A stretch of 64,000 nucleotides of DNA from Pseudovirgaria hyperparasitica (Eukaryota > Ascomycota > Dothideomycetes > Acrospermales > Acrospermaceae): the NCBI RefSeq assembly GCF_010093815.1, contig NW_022985549.1, positions 1,385,446 through 1,449,445 of the forward strand, read 5' to 3'. Shown piece after piece: positions 32,712-43,237 of the stretch. The first letter of the stretch is position 1. Each line of letters starts with the position of its first letter. Both the position numbers and the translations under genes were made by a program. The notes beneath the pieces are model-generated. The model was given only the letters and a program-made list of their open reading frames with translations, searched no databases and was not told the origin of the DNA.

Positions 32712-33951
32712 ATGGCGCCTAGCGATGATGGGTTTGGTCAGTTGCTCGAGACGGGCGAATACAGTGACTGTATCATTGTATGCATAGGACCTGAGGTCAA
32801 CTACGAGTTCAGAACTCATAAATCTGTCGTCTGTTGCCAATCGCCCGTCCTAAGAGCGGCTTTCAATCGCTCATCCATGGCACGTTTGCACCGACAGTCG
32901 AATAGGAACAAGGCTGACCTGGTCTAGGAGAATTCTCCCGACACCATACTCATCGAGGACTATGACCTGACTACGGTTGCACACATGATGGACTTCCTTT
33001 ACAAAAAGTCATATAGTGTCAATGTCACCGACGTTGACGACAAGGTAAGAATGGGCATCCACGGTTGGAGCAAAAAGTGAGCTTACTCAAGATGAGGATA
33101 TTTCCAACAAATTGATCCAGCACATCCGCGTCAATGCTATTGCGGAATGCTACAAGATCGAGCAGCTCAAGTCGCTCGCGAGCTCCCAATTTCATTCACT
33201 TCTAGAGTCCTCTTTCACAATTACCGGGCTAGCCCACGTTATCACCGAGCTCAGCGCAATAAACGAGACGTCGATGAAGGCAGATCTAGCGTCCGCCCTG
33301 TCAAAGAACCCTGCGAATGCCGTGAAGTATCTATCAGCACAAAGAGGCAAGGTCGACGAGCTTTGGTTCTATGTATTGCTCTGCTTCGGGCTGGAGCATG
33401 GGGCGATACAGTCGCATCTAGATAAGACGCAGGCTATGCTCTCACATGAGGAGACTGAGATGGAGAATGTCAGAAGTAAGCTTTCAGAGGTGATGACTGA
33501 ACTGTCCGACGCCAAGGTTGAGCTATCAAGCACAAAGACTGAGCTTTCAGATCTAAAGACTCTGTATCATGTTACTCAGTCACAGCTACAAAGGCTTGAA
33601 GCCGCGCTCTTGACCAAGGAGACCCAGCTTTCCACTACAAATGCTGGACTGGCGCACTCAAAAAACGATCTTTCAAACGTGGAAATCTTGCATTCAAGGG
33701 AGCTCACAAAGGTGAAGGCTCAGCTCGCGAATGTGAAAGTCGAACTTGCGAATACGACAGCGAAGCCAACGAGACAAAACGCTTCAAGGCAAGGATTGAC
33801 CGCGAATCAAAAAGACGAGTTGGCGGATTTCAAAGCCTGCGTGAAAAAAGTCAACGATACAAACGAGTGTCGACACTGTGGTGAGAGCTTCAAATGGCGC
33901 GTCGACGGTGCTCTCAATTTGCGTTGCGGAGCCTGCACAACACGAAACTGA
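32712..33951 (+). CDS. BTB/POZ protein 1 with coiled coil and C-terminal C4 motif
   Basis: Exons 32712-32879, 32928-33044 and about 33082-33951 (384 residues). The N-terminal BTB domain reads FGQLLETGEYSDCIIVCIGP, FRTHKSVVCCQSPVLRAAF and TVAHMMDFLYKKSYSV. The next segment (LIQHIRVNAIAECYKIEQL) is the usual post-BTB helix. A heptad-rich coiled coil follows (residues ~165-330; LSDAKVELSSTKTELSDL). The C-terminus has CRHCGESF and LRCGAC, a possible zinc-binding C4. BTB domains dimerise and often recruit cullin-3 ligases. Intron 1 begins GC, not GT, at the position where the neighbouring paralogue has GT; without splicing an in-frame TAG would stop the protein. The intron 2 donor is GTAAGA but the frame-preserving acceptor gives only 37 nt, so that junction is uncertain. 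Confidence 0.7.
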
Positions 33952-34435
33952 TATGAGCGTCGCTCTCGTTTGAGCAGATTAATTTCTCTCTCTTAAGATA
34001 AAGGACTATGCTACATGGGTTAGGGAGTGGGCTTGCAGGATGATACTGTGACGACTCAAATGTTGGACGGATAGCATTGAAGATAGATCCAGCAATCACA
34101 AACACGTAGACCCAGCGAAGGCAATCTAATATTCTGTTTCAGTACTGCTTAGGTCTTGGGACTGGGTTCCCAGGGAGCAGCCTTACAGTATGTATCTCAC
34201 GACACTGTGACACTTTGATCATAAAGCGGTGCCACAGTGCTTCCCCGTGGTGAAGTGAAGACAATCTGAATTGTTCATTGTTGTTGCCATTGCCGTCGAC
34301 GCGGAAACCCTCAAGACGCGTCCTACCCATGCACTGTACGCGTGGTGGCAAACGGCGAAGTAGCTAGTTCGTAGGTCGTTCGCAATATTCATTTTCTTAA
34401 AGATAGAGTTAAGCAATCCCTCAGCCTGTCAGTTC

Positions 34436-35568
34436 ATGACTCTACACCCAAGTTCAACAGAGTTAGAATCAGATCTTCTTCGCAACACGAGTTTCACATC
34501 CTCTCAATTTGACGAGTTGGACATGATGGTTTCAACATCGTCACTGGAAGTCTTTAAACAGCTTCTCAAAACTGGCGACTACAGTGACTGCACGCTGGTA
34601 TGCGAGGGTCGTGAGTTCAAGACTCATAAGTCCGTAGTTTGCTCACAGTCACCTGTACTAAAGAAAGCACTCGACGGTTCATTCAAGGTTAGTAATACCT
34701 TCCGGCTTTAGCAATGTTTCCGGTACCGGTACCAAAGTATTTATAGGAGGGCATCACAAATGTTGTCAACATCGAGGCGTTCGACGTAAATACGGTTGAG
34801 TGCATGGTCAACTTCCTATACACTGGAGACTACAGCGTCGACATGTTTGTAGAAGAAGAGGTAACCGAATCCCGGGTCGATCTGGGAGGACGCAAGTCCA
34901 ACCTAATCATGAACATCAATGAAGGTATTGACGGTGTCATGTCGGGACTGGCAGAGACGCATCTAATCGATCTAGAGGATCCTCCGGACCTTAAGTCAGT
35001 CGATATATCTGCTATGCTTCGACCGCATATATGCGCCAACGCTATTGGCGATTTCTACTTTCTCCCAGACCTGAAAGCTTGTGCGTCAAAGAAGATCGAA
35101 GCCATTCTGAAAGATACCTTCAGCGTCCAAGGTTTGGCCGAAGTCATACGTGTAGCCTCTGAAGTCAACCACGACGATCCTATGAAGCATCTCGTTATCG
35201 ACGCAATTGTGAAGAATATACATGAGGTCATGGAGGACGAGACGCTTAACAGATCTGAACTGGACGCTTTTCCGTTGGACTTGATCAAGAGTCTCTATCA
35301 ACGACTACAAGCGACGGAGACCGAACTACGCAGATACAAAAAGGAGTATAGAGCATTTTTGTCCACGCAGGAAGATCTGGTAAAGCTCAGGGCTGATCAT
35401 CAACATTTCGAGACCCAACTCACGACCGCGCTGACGCATCTTCGCACGACACGCCAATGCAGGAACGTAAACTGCAAACGTGACTTCGCTAGTTACCTTG
35501 AATGGAATGGGTCTAGCGATTCGCCTTGTTTTTTGTTGCGCTGTCAGAGGTGCAGATGTAAGCACTGA
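34436..35568 (+). CDS. BTB/POZ protein 2, tandem paralogue with C-terminal C4 motif
   Basis: Exons 34436-34687 and 34747-35568, with a 59-nt GTTAGT...ATAG intron, give 357 residues. The BTB core is VFKQLLKTGDYSDCTLVCEG, FKTHKSVVCSQSPVLKKALD and TVECMVNFLYTGDYSVDMF, clearly homologous to the gene 500 bases upstream. An insertion of about 45 residues (from VTESRVDLGGRK) separates it from LRPHICANAIGDFYFLPDLK. A helical segment (YQRLQATETELRRYKKEYRA) is shorter than the coiled coil of paralogue 1. The end CRNVNCKRDF and LLRCQRCRCKH repeats the C4 theme. The start could instead be an internal ATG at codons 30-31. Same strand and architecture as its neighbour indicate a tandem duplication followed by divergence. 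Partners unknown. Confidence 0.8.
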
Positions 35569-35851
35569 GGTGTAGACAGCGTGTAAGTAGCGTAGCATGG
35601 CCTCATAAGCTTGAACGATAGAGTGTCGCTTTATCGGGAGGAGCGACTTTGTGTGCGAAATTGCACTATGAGAAGTGGAATTACTGCAGATTAAGGGGAT
35701 CCTGAGTGCGTTGGATAGACTTTGATCGGAACGGGACGCTACAATTCATCATAATGTTGGTATGCCACGACATTCTAGCTCTCCCGTCAATTTTCATCCA
35801 AGAAACCCTGAAAGCAGTTATTATCACAATTGGCACATTAGCCGGTCAGAA

Positions 35852-37318
35852 CTAGACGTCCGTAACAATGATACCACAATCGTCCAGCTTATGGCGTAGT
35901 TTTCTCAAGCCTTTCGGTGGCTTCACCTTGCTTTCACTCTCACTCAACTCAACGTTGAATGTTTTCAATGCAAGTAGCACCTTGTCCTTCTCATCCCAGT
36001 CCGCCAGTATCCAGTCAAACATCTCAATGTCGCTCTTCCTCGCTCTCAGTAACAGATTCTCGAGTGTCCTCGGTAGAGATTCGAGAAAGGGCAGCATTTC
36101 ATCTTCCTCCTCAGAATCCACCGGACTGTTGTTGTCTGACTCGTGAAACATCCGTACATCCAAGCTCAAACGCTTTAGTTTGGTCATGCCTTTCATGTCA
36201 CGTATGGAAGCCTCAATAATTCCAGGTTCGTCTGTTCCAGGAGTGTGCAAGTTTAGCACCTCCAGCCGGTCACCACAACCGTTGATCAGGCCTTCCATTA
36301 CCTCTCCTGGTGCCCATGCATATCCACAGCCGTGCCATTTGACATCATGCGAGTATTCGAACGACCGTAGGGCTGGAAGGCGTGATGTGAGATTGAATGC
36401 TTCGTCGCCTCCAAGTATACAGCCTTGTAGTGTAACTTCCGAAAGGTTAACGCTGAACTGGTCGAATTGTGGCTGGAACGGGAAGCCAGTGTAGCCGTCA
36501 TCGAGCGCAATGAGTCCTCGTGCAGTCCATTGCTTCATGCTATTGATCGCGATGAAAGGGGTCACGGAGCTCATGAAGGGTCGAACGTCATGAGCGATTT
36601 CGCACCATGGGATCAGGCGCTCCAACTTCGCTAGAGATGCCACTTCAATTGACCGTGCCTTGTTTGCTTGTGTGGCGATGAGTCGTAACACGCGGCCCGC
36701 ATCACAGTCCGCCTCGACGACTTCGTCGTCCCGGATACGCTGAAAGTACTTCTCGGGGACATCGGTCCATTCGGAAGGGAGACATAGCTCCTTCACGTTA
36801 GGAAGTAACGTCAGGAGGCACACTTCAGCGTGAAACTCCCCAACATCCTTCATGGCGTCGAGCCATTTGTCAATGTTCTGACTCGCTTGCTTCAAATACC
36901 AATTCTGATCCAATAGCTTGCGCAGCGCTCCTGTCTCGGCTTCCCTCCGCCATAGGTTCTCCCTGGTCTTTTCCAATCCACCATAAACGTTATCTCGAGA
37001 CCATATTTCTTCCCCAACGTGCAATTGGTCACTGTTCATGTCGAGGTAACGTATATAATCTAAAATCTCAGGCTCACGGGCAACTTTGGACAGGAACTCA
37101 GACGCCTTTGTGGATGGTACTTCGTCACGGCGGACGAACTCCGCATTCCGTTCAGGAGGAAAACATGCAAATTGATATCGGTGAGTCATCTCCATATGAT
37201 GATCCACTCGGAACTCGCCTATGGTAAACAGCGACTTGCACGTCATCATGAATGCAACGTAGTCATCTGGAGGCAGTTCACTTATAAGTAGTCGGAATAT
37301 GTCAATTGGTAGGTCCAT
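35852..37318 (-). CDS. F-box-like protein of 488 residues
   Basis: A single uninterrupted exon. The N-terminus MDLPIDIFRLLISELPPDDY followed by VAFMMTCKSLFTIGEF has the spacing of a degenerate F-box (LP..I...I...L...D......CK.L). The rest is without a named domain. It contains a stretch with leucine-rich spacing (LRSFEYSHDV, LEVLNLHTPG, LKRLSLDVRM, LENLLLRARK) that could form an irregular repeat array. F-box proteins present substrates to SCF ubiquitin ligases through Skp1. Large numbers of such genes of unknown target exist in filamentous fungi. An acidic insert (SEEEDEM) lies near residue 400. Next to the BTB pair, which may also act with cullins, but shared function is only a guess. Confidence 0.7.
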   Translation of the reverse strand: MDLPIDIFRLLISELPPDDYVAFMMTCKSLFTIGEFRVDHHMEMTHRYQFACFPPERNAEFVRRDEVPSTKASEFLSKVAREPEILDYIRYLDMNSDQLHVGEEIWSRDNVYGGLEKTRENLWRREAETGALRKLLDQNWYLKQASQNIDKWLDAMKDVGEFHAEVCLLTLLPNVKELCLPSEWTDVPEKYFQRIRDDEVVEADCDAGRVLRLIATQANKARSIEVASLAKLERLIPWCEIAHDVRPFMSSVTPFIAINSMKQWTARGLIALDDGYTGFPFQPQFDQFSVNLSEVTLQGCILGGDEAFNLTSRLPALRSFEYSHDVKWHGCGYAWAPGEVMEGLINGCGDRLEVLNLHTPGTDEPGIIEASIRDMKGMTKLKRLSLDVRMFHESDNNSPVDSEEEDEMLPFLESLPRTLENLLLRARKSDIEMFDWILADWDEKDKVLLALKTFNVELSESESKVKPPKGLRKLRHKLDDCGIIVTDV

Positions 37319-37970
37319 TAGCCCCTTTCCGTGCTGTGTAGCATTGTAGGCGCTTGGTGTGCCAAAGTTGCGACGTGGAGTGATGTGTCCAGATGTACGT
37401 GTCGTGTCAGTGGGACCTTTGCTGAAGCCGTCTTGACGAATGACTTTTGGCGCGGTTTGTGCTGTTCTATCGTTGTTAGAAGCAGGCCTACCTTTGTTGA
37501 GTTATAGAATGAGGAGTTGAATTTACCGTGCCATGATCAGAAGGTGTGCATCTAACAGAAGCTACAGCAAAGTGGATTCTATACGGAGCAAGCGTACTTA
37601 GCAGTTCCAGCGTGGTCGAAGTGAAGATGCATCAGAGGAGAGTGCGCCGCCAGTTCCCAAATGGCACTTATGTAGGGTGGCGACAGAGGTTAGCCACAAC
37701 TTAAAAGCTAACAAGTATTCAGGCGCGTATGCCTAGCTCAACTAGGCAGAACGCGGTTCACATTACAAACACGTCCGCCGATCTCACAGAAATCCTAGGC
37801 AGCGCAGTGACAGCTTGTCGCTGGCAACTCATCGACTTCGGCACGCTCATGATAGCAGAATGGCCAAAGTAACGGCTGCAAGTAATTGATTGGGCTGATT
37901 TTCTATCAAATGTGTATATTCATGCACACTTCTGTAGCAAAGGCTTTGGACATTCCTACGCCCAGTCTCG
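37319..37970. other. intergenic stretch, no gene recognised
   Basis: About 650 bases between the F-box gene start and the stop of the metal-transporter gene. No frame of note once the transporter's last exon is placed correctly. Confidence 0.5.
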
Positions 37971-39492
37971 TTATTGCTCAGAGTTGTGCCCTGTAGGACC
38001 CTGTGATGTGTCTGTGGGCACGTTAGCTGAATAGATTGAGGGCAGAGGGAGCATTTCTGACAATCAACAGTGACAAAGGCGCGATCAACTTCAGTTAGAC
38101 CTTCGAGACAGTATTGCAGCGTTTCAGCAATGTCGTGAGCTCTGTTCAGTGGACTCTCACCATCCACTAGCAAGTCAACCTCAACCCACACACCATCCCC
38201 TGCGTGGTAGGCTTTGATACTCTTATACGCGCCGACAAGCGGGGAAAACCGATATGCAAGGTACGTGATCTTTCGAAGTAGATTATCATCCGCGGCTGCA
38301 CCCGTCAATCTTGTGACATTCGCTATGCACGTTTCGGACCAGTCGTAGATGATGAAGAGTGATAGCAGAGCAGCGCCAACTGGATCAAGCCACCAGGTAT
38401 CGGTTTTGCTTCCAATGATTGGAAACAAGAGTGAAAGGGTATTGAAAATGACATCAGTCTTGCAGTCTTGTGCAAGAGCCTGAACTTGTGTGGTCTTGAT
38501 AGGCATGCAGCCGAACCAGATAATACCTTTAATGCCAATAGTACTTGCCATGGCCCCTATTGCAATTGCAGGAAGTGCTACAGCTGACTTTTCACCACCT
38601 GGGAGTAGCTTTTGTACAGACTCTTGAAGGATTTGCAGGAACGAGACAATCATGAGCTGGATTGGTTAGCTGGTAAAACACCTAGACTCCTCACTACTTG
38701 TACTTACGATTGAGAAAACAAGAATGCCCAACGGCTCTAGACGACGTCGCCCAACGGGAAACTTGGCCTTTAAGCGCTGCAGTCTCCAGTTGACCAACTT
38801 GTTCGTTGACCAGACAATCAGTGTACAAAGCAAGTCGAGCGCCGAATCAACCAAGGAAGCGATGAGCGAAAGTGATGATGAATAGAAGGCTGCAATGATC
38901 TTCGCGCCGAGTAGCAGAACATTGGCAATGACATTGATCTGCGGCTGTTAGTGAAATGAACATGCACCGAAACAAGAGTCATTCTCGCATTTATCGCCCA
39001 TTTTGCTTTCCTCTCACTCTTGATTCTCCTTTCTCGCTCTTCTTGGGGCAAGAGGTGCTCGACGCTTTCGTGCTCACGTTGCAGAGCGCCGCCTGTTTCA
39101 GCGAAGCCATCGTGATCGAGGTCAGCCGGGTTCATGGAATCAAGCACGTCGTCAGCCATTGACATGACCAATGCATCAACCTCGAGCCAATCATTGAGTC
39201 GCTGGTTCTGGTCTTCATAGAACTTCCGAACTTGTTTATTACTGATTTTCTTCAAGTCGTTTTGGCTTCTGCGGAACTTCTCCAGCGCGTGTCCATCAAT
39301 CTCTTCTTTCAATTTCTTCTTGAACTCATGCACACGGTCTCCCTCCACGGCCCGAAAGACTGCATCTCTAAATTTGAACTTTGCCAGCCTCAGATTCCTC
39401 CCACTCTCAAGATCCGCGTGTTTTGGAGCAATGTTCTTCCGGTTCGAGGTTCCATTTGTAGTTCCATAATTGAGCCGTCGCCCTGACACCAT
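37971..39492 (-). CDS. cation diffusion facilitator (CDF) metal transporter
   Basis: Exons 39492-38995, 38938-38708, 38656-38062 and 38011-37971 give 454 residues. The start MVSGRRLNYG was preferred to an in-frame ATG 81 bases upstream. A long hydrophilic N-terminal part precedes the membrane domain: SLSLIASLVDSALDLLCTLI (TM2 with the metal-binding Asp pair), ILMIVSFLQILQESVQKLL, and CKTDVIFNTLSLLFP (TM5 metal site). A cytosolic domain with WVEVDLLVDGESPLNRAHD follows. The DxxxD pattern suits the Mn/Fe-type group that exports metal from the cytosol into a compartment; metal is inferred. The last intron (50 nt, GTCAGA...CTAAC...CACAG) restores the usual end DYTSQGPTGH. Intron 1 has a good branch site (CACTAAC) and acceptor but no normal donor (AT or GC instead of GT). 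Confidence 0.85.
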
Positions 39493-40019
39493 GGCTACGT
39501 GAAACAATGGAACCGGGAAACACAGTTGTAGTCCTGATTGCCTGGAATCGCGAAGATTTTCACGAAGAATCACTGATTGCGGACAGCCAAGGAACGAGAG
39601 AGAGACCAGTGACGTGTGTCAGTTCTATTTAGTACCTTGGGGCTCGCTACGAGGCCGCTGACATCATTCATTTGCCTTACTGAGGTGATCTCCGACCGCG
39701 TGTACAGGTGGACGATGCACGGCGCTTCCGGAGAATTCTGCGGCGCAAAGTTCTTCAATCATAGTAGCGAGTTGCATGGCGTCAAATGGATATGTGCGAC
39801 TGGTGTGAGTTGAGTGGGACGTGAACAATAAAGTATAAGATTATCTAGAAAGCCTTGAGGGTGTGGCAGGGCTCCGGCTCCCTGTTAGAACTAGTGTCTG
39901 GGCTTTCAGCCGAAGTTGAAGCTGAAGCTGGCTCCCCTCCACTGAATCTATCCATTTCCTTCACATCGTCTCAAAATCTGCAGCGCAATGCAACACCAAA
40001 TATCTACGAAAACCGTCGT

Positions 40020-41096
40020 CTACTCCTCACCTGATGGGCCGTCATACACTGTCCCCAGCGGTTCTGGGACTCCCAGGTCAGGCGTTCCGTCCATCCACCA
40101 ATCAACAATCTGAGCACTAGTGTATCTGTTACTGCCACAATTACCCGCGATGTCTGGCGTCGCATGGAAAATGTTCCACCATTGCGTTTGATCCGGACTG
40201 AGAAAAAAGGAATTATGTCCTGGTCCATTGTTGCCATTCGATGTTTCAAAATGAGGCCCGCTCTTGACCCAGTTCGCCATGTCCAACGGATCATTGCCTC
40301 GGTACTCCAGAATGCCAATGGTGTAGTTTGCAGTGCTGCAGTGACTTGCTGAGAATGCAATATATGTACGGCCATCTTTGTACATGGCTGTTGGGCCTTC
40401 ATTGACCGGAAAGCCATTTCTCTCCCATGGAGCCGACGGCTGGGACAGCGTCCGGCGCTCCCCAAGTCGACCAGGTTCTTCGAGTGTGGCAATGCAGAGA
40501 CTCTGGTCTTGGCTTGGTCCATCACGGCAGGAGAACATGAAGTATCTTCTTTTGTTAACAATAAGAACAGAGCCATCGATGCCCCATTCACTGCTCATCT
40601 GGCCGAGGTAACTGTACGGATCCCACGGACTTGAACCACCTGGCAATGGTAAGCGCTTTTGTCCTTTGTTTTTGGCTAATGTTTATACCTTTGAGCACAT
40701 GCAGGCGATTGGAGTCTGTATCGCAAGCACTGGCAGAGTAGTATAGATACCAGCTGTGTACGACTTGTAAGCGTTGGCCCAAACACATTTACAATCCTGT
40801 GCTTACTTTCCATCCAGCAAATGGATTTCTGGCGCCCATAGGTCGCATTTTCGAGAAGGCTCAGTATCCGAGAACACAATTTTGTGCTCACCGGTCTTTA
40901 GACTTTCGAGATTCTTTGCACGAGTGATCTGGATCGTGGGCGAAGTTGTAGTGGTCAAATACCAAAACCCATCATGCCAGACAATAAAAGGGTCTGCACC
41001 GTCCACTTCTTTCAACGGATTACTGTATTTGGCTGCGTGTACCAGGGTGAATACCGATACAACAGTGGCAAGTATATGATAGATCGAGAGAAGCAT
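40020..41096 (-). CDS. secreted GH43 glycoside hydrolase (arabinan/xylan-active)
   Basis: Exons 41096-40807, 40753-40689 and 40639-40020 (324 residues); introns 53 and 49 nt. The ATG at 41096 was chosen because MLLSIYHILATVVSVFTLVH is a signal peptide; an upstream in-frame ATG would bury it. The five-bladed propeller family motifs are visible: GADPFIVWHDGFWYL (catalytic base Asp), LWAPEIHLLDG, WYLYYSAS, WGIDGSVL (pKa-modulating Asp), NEGPTAMY (catalytic acid Glu) and GHNSFFLSPD. GH43 enzymes release arabinose or xylose from plant polysaccharides. Similarity looks best to the exo-arabinofuranosidase subgroup, but the exact specificity cannot be assigned by eye. Together with the GH2 gene at the window start it points to a saprotrophic or plant-associated lifestyle. 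Confidence 0.9.
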
Positions 41097-42539
41097 GTTG
41101 GCGTGCTTGATGGATAAGACTTGTGGTGCTGCACGCAAGGTCAACTTATCTACCGGTGGGCCCCTTATATGCTATTTCAATTACACATATGCGAAAATAC
41201 AGAAAGACATCATCACCCGGCGAAGTCGTCTATTCGCATCAGCAGGGGGAGATCGTCGTGAAGGAGGCATACAGCTGGTCAGCAAGCCCCATTAACGACA
41301 CCGACTCGTTCGCGATCAGCAGGATGACACAAGCAGTGAAAGGAACCATGGTTCAAGGTCCAGTATTGTAGGTAAGGAATTGCTACCATAGTGTGGTGCG
41401 TTCTTACTTCAGATATCTTGGTCACTGTATTTGCTATGATGGAGGGATCAAGTATGAACTGGCGTATATCAATAGGTCACGCTCTGCAGGATGTCCAACC
41501 AAATGGATGAATTATATTGTGGCAACCATAAGGCATGGACTTGTGATGTAAGTGGGAAATCTCTCCCATATTCTTAACAGGTGTCTTTTCAGAGCTTTGA
41601 ACCCTGCCACCACGTCGTGCATACGCTGCCATTTTTACCAAGCCCTACAGCCAAAGAACTCATACTTGGTGTCGTACAACCTCTCTCGTGATGCGACGAA
41701 GCGGTGCACCACCGACTCAAACCATGAAAACGTTTTGACCACGAGGCTTATACTGTGCCACACAACTTTTATAACGTCATTCGAAGATCGACTACCCCAG
41801 ATTCTCTGTGCGACGCCGATGGAGTTTCGCACACCCTTCAGACATGTGGCATGGACCATTCCGACGCATCATTTTGATATAAATCCTTCAGTGACGTCAA
41901 GTGCTTATATATTGGGCCTCAGTTTCTCGGCACTTACCAGTCGCCTGCCAGTGATATGATTCCTCAATCCTGTCGAAGCATATAGAACATGTGGACAGCA
42001 CATTCTGAAGAGTATATGGACCTACGTATGATATCGTGTAACCTTGGGCAAGATGCATTGGGGGGGCACCTATTGGCCTCTGGAGATGTTAGTGATTCGA
42101 GCAAGGCGATTTATCTCCAGGGGCAGAAACAAGGATTTGTGATTATGTCGGGTCATCTGCCATGTGTTCTCTGAGCCTCAGCACTCTCACTCGGGTACAA
42201 ATCATTATATTGCGCTGTGGTCTCTCCAGGCCCAGTATCTAGGACATCTGATATAGGACTGAAAATAGGAATTATAGATAATGAGGTTCGCCAAATCGGA
42301 TTATAACATAACAAGTAACGCGTCATGCCATTTCGACGCCTCAAGCTGGCTTTATAAACACAAACCAACCTAAGGAAGCCCGTGTGGCTCGCAAGTATGT
42401 ACCCACCTACACTCATGGTATTAGTTAGGTAGAGCACGAAGAAAGGCGTGATTTCATTGAGCGGCCATTAACGTGCGATAGTGGTACTCGTCACTTCCAA
42501 AATCCGAGGACTTGATTCGTGTTCGACAGGCACACTCAA
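41097..42539. other. intergenic stretch, no gene recognised
   Basis: About 1.4 kb upstream of the GH43 gene. Frames 41552-41959 (+) and 42153-42437 (-) show no family resemblance. The GH43 promoter should adjoin 41097. Confidence 0.4.
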
Positions 42540-42869
42540 TCAGGGCGGGCCCGCACCTCCTCGTGCATTGTCATCACTCCGCTTGTCTTCAAGAACAGCA
42601 CTGAAATCATGTTGCACAGGACATGCACGTGTATTGCTTTGGTAACCCGGTGTTCGTAAGAGTAAATCAAGCACGCGCACTGAATCATCTGCGTTGTCAA
42701 AGCTGGCACGCCCAGCAACGGGGGCGAGAGCTTCGTGTCCACATGTAAGACGACGAAGAGCGAGCTGATCAGAGGGTGGTGTATGTTGGATCAGCGGCTC
42801 TGGTGAAATTGACTTGGATGAGGATGTGGAAATGATTGATTCGTGAGTGTGGGTTTGAACGCCTTTCAA
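42540..42869 (-). CDS. possible small hypothetical protein
   Basis: A frame of up to 110 codons with even GC content and protein-like composition (LALRRLTCGHEALAPVAGRA, DDSVRVLDLLLRTPGYQSN, RACPVQHDFSAV). The start is uncertain because the first codon of the listed frame is not ATG-supported by context; it may be an exon. No domain recognised and no neighbour with an obvious link. It may be a real short gene or a chance frame. Confidence 0.25.
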   Translation of the reverse strand: MKGVQTHTHESIISTSSSKSISPEPLIQHTPPSDQLALRRLTCGHEALAPVAGRASFDNADDSVRVLDLLLRTPGYQSNTRACPVQHDFSAVLEDKRSDDNARGGAGPP

Positions 42870-43237
42870 AACAACTTGAAAAGGTATAGAAAGCTACATG
42901 CCAGGTAGTCATTGACTTTCGTGAGTGCTTCTAAGAGTCTCAGTCATATACATACAGAAATATTCTGGGCATCAATCCGGCTTGATGGACGTTAGAGCCA
43001 CGTCGCATGTTTATAGTTGCGACTAGTGACCTATGTTGGTAGTCTCAAGGAGAATATGAGCGTTCTTCTCCCTTTGTACTTTTAGCTCGGATCGGGGTCG
43101 ATTGGTTTGCCTTATTTTACAGCCATATGACAGTTACAGAATTCAAAATAGGTATAATTTGGGGATGCGCAACGCTCGTATAGTTACCGACGCGATATAT
43201 CGACCATTATAGGGAACACGCAAAGGATACGCCAATC

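Noticed and set aside
37847-38061. longer C-terminus of the CDF protein read without the last intron
   Set aside because: Splicing a 50-nt intron with a CTAAC branch site gives the family-typical ending; the unspliced tail has no similarity.
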